Shown in pieces: positions 61,201 through 64,000 of a stretch of DNA of 64,000 bases. Location: contig OU612069.1 in assembly GCA_914767715.1 (NCBI GenBank), positions 24,983,387 to 25,047,386 of the forward strand, written 5' to 3'. Made by a program: the position numbers and the translations under genes. The number at the start of each line of letters is the position of its first letter. Positions within the stretch are counted from its first letter, which is position 1. Source of the stretch: Membranipora membranacea (taxonomy: Eukaryota > Bryozoa > Gymnolaemata > Cheilostomatida > Membraniporidae). Under the pieces are notes generated by a model. The model made no database searches and had not been told where the DNA came from. It saw only the letters and a list, made by a program, of their open reading frames with translations.

Positions 61201-62887
61201 TAGCTTCTGCTGGTGCTGCCTTTGTTACTTTCTTCTTCTTATTTGTGCCTGTGTTTTTAGATAAAGAATATAAAAGCGAGTAATTCATCATAGATTAATA
61301 ATGAAGACTAATCAATCAAGATTCCTTTTCTTAAGAATAATTAAAATAATCAACTAGAATATAGTCATTAAAACATCTATCAGATAGACTGGAATTTAAT
61401 CCAGGAAGAGGAGATGCTTACATGTTCAGAGGTAATAAATACGATAACAATGCAAGCGAGCAAGTAATACGACCACAACACTCAGACCAGTGAGTTAAAT
61501 AGCTCAGAGAATCAAATTTCTGCTATATCAAGGAGTGAACATATATGCACCAATGATAACGAGGCATTTGGTAATAGATAACGTGAAGTCGTGAGGAATA
61601 TTTTTGCATGCATTGATATATTTTTAGTTGTGGTTTCATTCACCATATTTTGACTCTTTGCTGCTGGCAAAATATTGAAAAGTTTTTGAAGGAGCGACTC
61701 ACATTACACTACTACCAATACTACCAATTACATATTTAAACATCATCAGTAACATCATCATACTTAAATGCTCTGTCATGTCTTTGATAAAAAAAAGAAA
61801 AGTGTACAGAATTTATTTGTATGACATAAAAGGCATATTGAGGGCGATAAGAGGTAAATAATGAAGTCAAGTGGAGCATACCTTCCTCATCGGACAGTCT
61901 GCCCACATCATCCTCAGCGAGCTCTGACTCTGTAACACTGGCAAACTCATCTCCATCTGCGGGCTTCTCTCCTCCTGCTTCATCTGTTAATCCAAGGTCA
62001 AGGTTAAACAACACGGGGTGTTTAATAAAGGTATTAATATCTCTATGACTTGAAGACAGCCAGCTCACTCAATTATAATATATGTTTGACTAAATAGTAC
62101 CCTTATAATACCCATGAAATTGTATTGAAACACATATATGGTAATACACCATTCAGTAGACATGAATATGTTTTATTCAGTCAATTTAAAGGAGTGTAGC
62201 ATGATAGAGACACATGCTAGTCAGCCTCACTGCTTATTTGACAGTTGATGATGATTATCCTCAAACTGTATGTTGCTCTCACCTGTGGCAGCGCCGATCG
62301 GAGGCAGAGGCTTGTGCTTTCTTATATCAGATTTAGCTGAATTCGGAGCTGATTTCCGCGGTGAGTTTGTTAAATCCTTGAGCTGCCCTTCACTACCTGC
62401 AAACATACAATATAACTAATACACCAAACAATAACAATAACATATGTTTTGCCTTACCACGTACATCGCTAGGCACAAATATGATGGAAATTTTGAAACC
62501 TGTCTCTATGACTAGATCTGCAGCATAATCGGTTGCTGTATGTACCGCCATACTGTTTATACCCTGGGTTTATGTAGCCAGAACCCGAGTTCCCACTGTT
62601 TCCTCGGCTGGTGGCAATCCCACTCAAATTGCCCGGTGAAGTCAGAACTCGATGAATTTCCCATGCTGCACGGTGTGTTATATCATTGATAACATTTGAA
62701 AGCCAGAACCTTTTACTGAGAATTCTAGGGAGTTTTTTCAATATGCCCTAACAAATTGAAATTGCTTACCAGATTTGGATAGTGAGGATTTCACATCTGG
62801 GCTTTGCCTCATACGATCAGCACTTTCACTACGCTGTACTGGGGTAGCCCTCACAGTGACTGGGTCCTCAATCGGAACATCTGCCAT
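46217..62887 (-). CDS. FAM194-domain protein (C3orf20/ERICH6-like), 20 exons
   Basis: Exons from the start: 62770-62887, 62283-62396, 61882-61983, 61114-61248, 60520-60555, 59938-59994, 58791-58823, 58281-58397, 56612-56796, 56114-56302, 55604-55770, 54090-54313, 52989-53382, 51295-51419 (weak donor, least certain), 49413-49678, 48796-48911, 48218-48355, 47625-47853, 46820-46902, 46217-46514. Every junction keeps phase, giving about 1041 aa starting MADVPIEDPVTVRAT. The N-terminal half is low-complexity and acidic. Residues about 346-372 hold CEFCNNPIKPFP and ELYCCEEF, a possible metal site. A poly-Gly segment (418-492) and a Ser-rich segment (493-623) follow. Residues about 755-915 form the FAM194 domain: VERFYPNEEKFLTMFPDGTG, FYPNGQLAI, CYHKSGQIR, LALNKYIGIRVLNQDNISMTF-like text and CRFNVGVKL. 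Function of this family is unknown. C3orf20 and ERICH6 are the known human members; I cannot say which is orthologous. Confidence 0.85.
50287..50373 (+). CDS. Possible first coding exon of a nested plus-strand gene
   Basis: ATG at 50287 opens 29 codons, MKYTEEMKRAQRLIGEEDRR then DEKDYIELR, ending exactly at an AGG|GTGAGC donor. The peptide is highly charged and helical. It lies inside intron 14 of the FAM194 gene on the opposite strand. No further exons were recognised, so the gene is not identified and chance cannot be ruled out. Confidence 0.3.
50659..51150. repeat. 41-bp minisatellite, 12 copies
   Basis: Twelve almost identical copies of a 41-bp unit (aagcagagcagttactaact + tagtggcatgtcgggggagat). 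Only single changes occur (cgaggg, ggtatg), so the array expanded recently. It lies in intron 14 of the FAM194 gene. The unit is not a multiple of three and contains stops. Confidence 0.96.
52613..52674. repeat. 30-bp inverted repeat with 2-nt spacer
   Basis: Arms 52613-52642 and 52645-52674 (ctactccaaaaccttggtct... against ...agaccaaggttttggagtag) are reverse complements with one mismatch. It lies in intron 13 of the FAM194 gene. The structure is like hairpin 1 in NUBP1 intron 1 but unrelated in sequence. Confidence 0.93.
53712..54056. repeat. 18-bp minisatellite, about 19 copies
   Basis: Head-to-tail copies of ctactctagatagtagtt with rare changes (attctag, gatatta, agagtaa). The unit contains ctctagatag, a near-palindrome. 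It lies in intron 12 of the FAM194 gene and ends 33 bp from the 3' edge of exon 12. Confidence 0.95.
55391..55466. repeat. 19-bp tandem repeat, 4 copies
   Basis: Four copies of gaaggacctcctcccacca, perfect except for the last base. It lies in intron 11 of the FAM194 gene, strongly pyrimidine-rich on the plus strand. Confidence 0.93.
56908..56980. repeat. Imperfect 30-bp inverted repeat with CCAAT motifs
   Basis: The left arm (ctagccaatg..ttggctccgattggttaggt, 56908-56939) pairs with the right arm (acccaaccaatcagagccagcatgctag, 56953-56980) with a few mismatches and small indels. CCAAT occurs on both strands. It lies in intron 8 of the FAM194 gene. It may be a short inverted-repeat element. 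Confidence 0.6.
59599..59625. repeat. 10-bp inverted repeat
   Basis: Arms catgaccatg (59599-59608) and catggtcatg (59616-59625) with a 7-base loop, in intron 6 of the FAM194 gene. It is short, and chance is possible. Confidence 0.5.
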
Positions 62888-64000
62888 GCCGCCGGTTCAG
62901 GTGCTCAGAAAAAGTGCTGCCTCAACTGTTCATACGAAAATACATTAGCAATAACAAACTGTCACTTCTTAATCATAGTGAGCGCTCAATGTATTCTTCA
63001 TGTCAAAAATTCATTTAATCGGCTGCCTTTAATGGTGTTTCAACCGCCCTTACTTATATCAGATCTGTCTATAAATCCACAAGCCACTATGAGCCTACTG
63101 ATAGAATCAACAGCAAGGATGTGTAAAACTGACTGGCTCTCGGCTGGTAACCTAATTCTTAAAATCTGGTGACTCGATTGGGAAACCTATGCCAGTAGAG
63201 TGGTTGGCCGTTGCTATTTGATGCCTGTCCCTTTCTGAATAGTTCATCAGTGCAGTTGTAACTAGAGCTATCCAGCTTTCACTCTCAATCTCATACACTA
63301 AAATTTGTTTGTATCAGAATCACCACCTCAACTCAATGAATATTGATGATCAATTGCCTGACTCTCATGGATAGTTTTCTGATAGTTTTAGAAGGAAGTA
63401 TAGAGCACCACAGCAGTCAAGCTAGATTATTAGTAGAAACTTGGCTGCATGGTAATGTTAATTTGAAATTTTCAATATGGTTCAATATCCCTCTGTTTTG
63501 TGCATGATGTGCTTGCTCATTAGCAAAACATGATATGAAACCAGATTTTGCAGGCAAACTTGTCTCGTTTAGTCATATCAAAAACCACAATGTGTGGCTC
63601 TCTATCATTTATTTGTTACCACTCAGGCCAGTCTATTCTTACAGTCCCACTCACTCACCTGCACTCACCTGTCTGCCATGACAGTTATTGCTTGATTGCT
63701 ATGGTGATAGTCACATGGTCTCTGCCGACTTTTAAAGTCTCATAAATAGATTCAATTATCCGACTTTTCAACATATCGATTTCTTAGGTCTACAAATCCT
63801 GCAAACATCCTTGACATTAAATCCCATTATCCAATCAAATCCAACCACGTTCAGAGGGAGGAAGAGATTTTGTTTTAGAGTTTTCATTGATTTATTTTGT
63901 AAATTAAAAATTACAGCTTTATACATTGGATACTCTCTTTAGAACTAAACAAGAGTAAGTGGAGAGATATCAACATCATTTGAACAGCCCAGTTAGGTTT
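62888..64000. other. Upstream region of the FAM194 gene
   Basis: An in-frame stop (TGA) lies just upstream of the ATG at 62887, supporting that start. On the minus strand near 63688, ATGGCAGACAG is followed by a perfect GTGAGT donor and could mark an upstream exon, but no phase-compatible link to the ATG exon was found. I see no other gene to the window end. Confidence 0.35.

Noticed and set aside
46217-62887. SPAG17-like ciliary protein
   Set aside because: The large acidic and Ser-rich exons first suggested this, but the C-terminal exons fit the FAM194 domain pattern, and no SPAG17-specific segment was recognised.
63660-63700. Upstream ATG exon (MADR) of the FAM194 gene
   Set aside because: It has a perfect donor, but the frame ahead of the main ATG contains stops and no phase-compatible acceptor was found.

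Overview
This is an intron-rich, AT-rich metazoan nuclear segment, most likely from a marine invertebrate. Short exons with GT/AG boundaries and kept reading phase define three ordinary animal genes: NUBP1, MRPL30 and a FAM194-domain gene. The rest is full of decayed non-LTR retrotransposons, tRNA-derived SINEs, terminal-inverted-repeat elements and minisatellites. One LINE couples a 2A-like peptide to a PHD finger, a combination reported from invertebrate LINEs such as those of sea urchins. I cannot name the phylum from sequence alone.

Layout. 0-5 kb: minisatellites and a broken LINE (+). 5.7-31 kb: three tandem copies, all on the minus strand, of a gene for a secreted Thr/Pro-rich protein with a Cys-rich EMI-like C-terminus (6.5-8.7, 18.1-21.6, 28.6-29.9 kb). 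LINE fragments (10.9-14.8, 15.2-16.1, 24.1-26.3 kb), a hAT-type non-autonomous element with target duplication (16.2-17.0 kb), a TTAA/TA-flanked inverted-repeat element and SINEs separate them. Copies 1 and 2 look intact; copy 3 looks broken. 32.3-35.7 kb: a decayed TRIM-type gene (RING, B-box, coiled coil, NHL-like end) with a SINE inside. 38.0-41.65 kb: MRPL30 (-). 41.84-45.42 kb: NUBP1 (+), head to head with MRPL30 across about 190 bp. 46.2-62.9 kb: a 20-exon FAM194-domain gene (-) predicted at about 1041 aa, with several minisatellites in its introns and a possible nested plus-strand exon.

Functionally, NUBP1 belongs to cytosolic iron-sulfur cluster assembly and MRPL30 to the mitochondrial large ribosomal subunit; the FAM194 protein is of unknown function. 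The triplicated genes predict secreted, probably heavily O-glycosylated proteins with a conserved basic site just before the Cys-rich domain. Exon maps were assembled by eye from splice signals and phase, so they are predictions; for NUBP1 and MRPL30 they are backed by clear homology. The most unusual features are the triplicated gene family with its insertion history, the 2A/PHD LINE, three back-to-back hairpins in NUBP1 intron 1, and the hAT element with perfect 8-bp target duplications.
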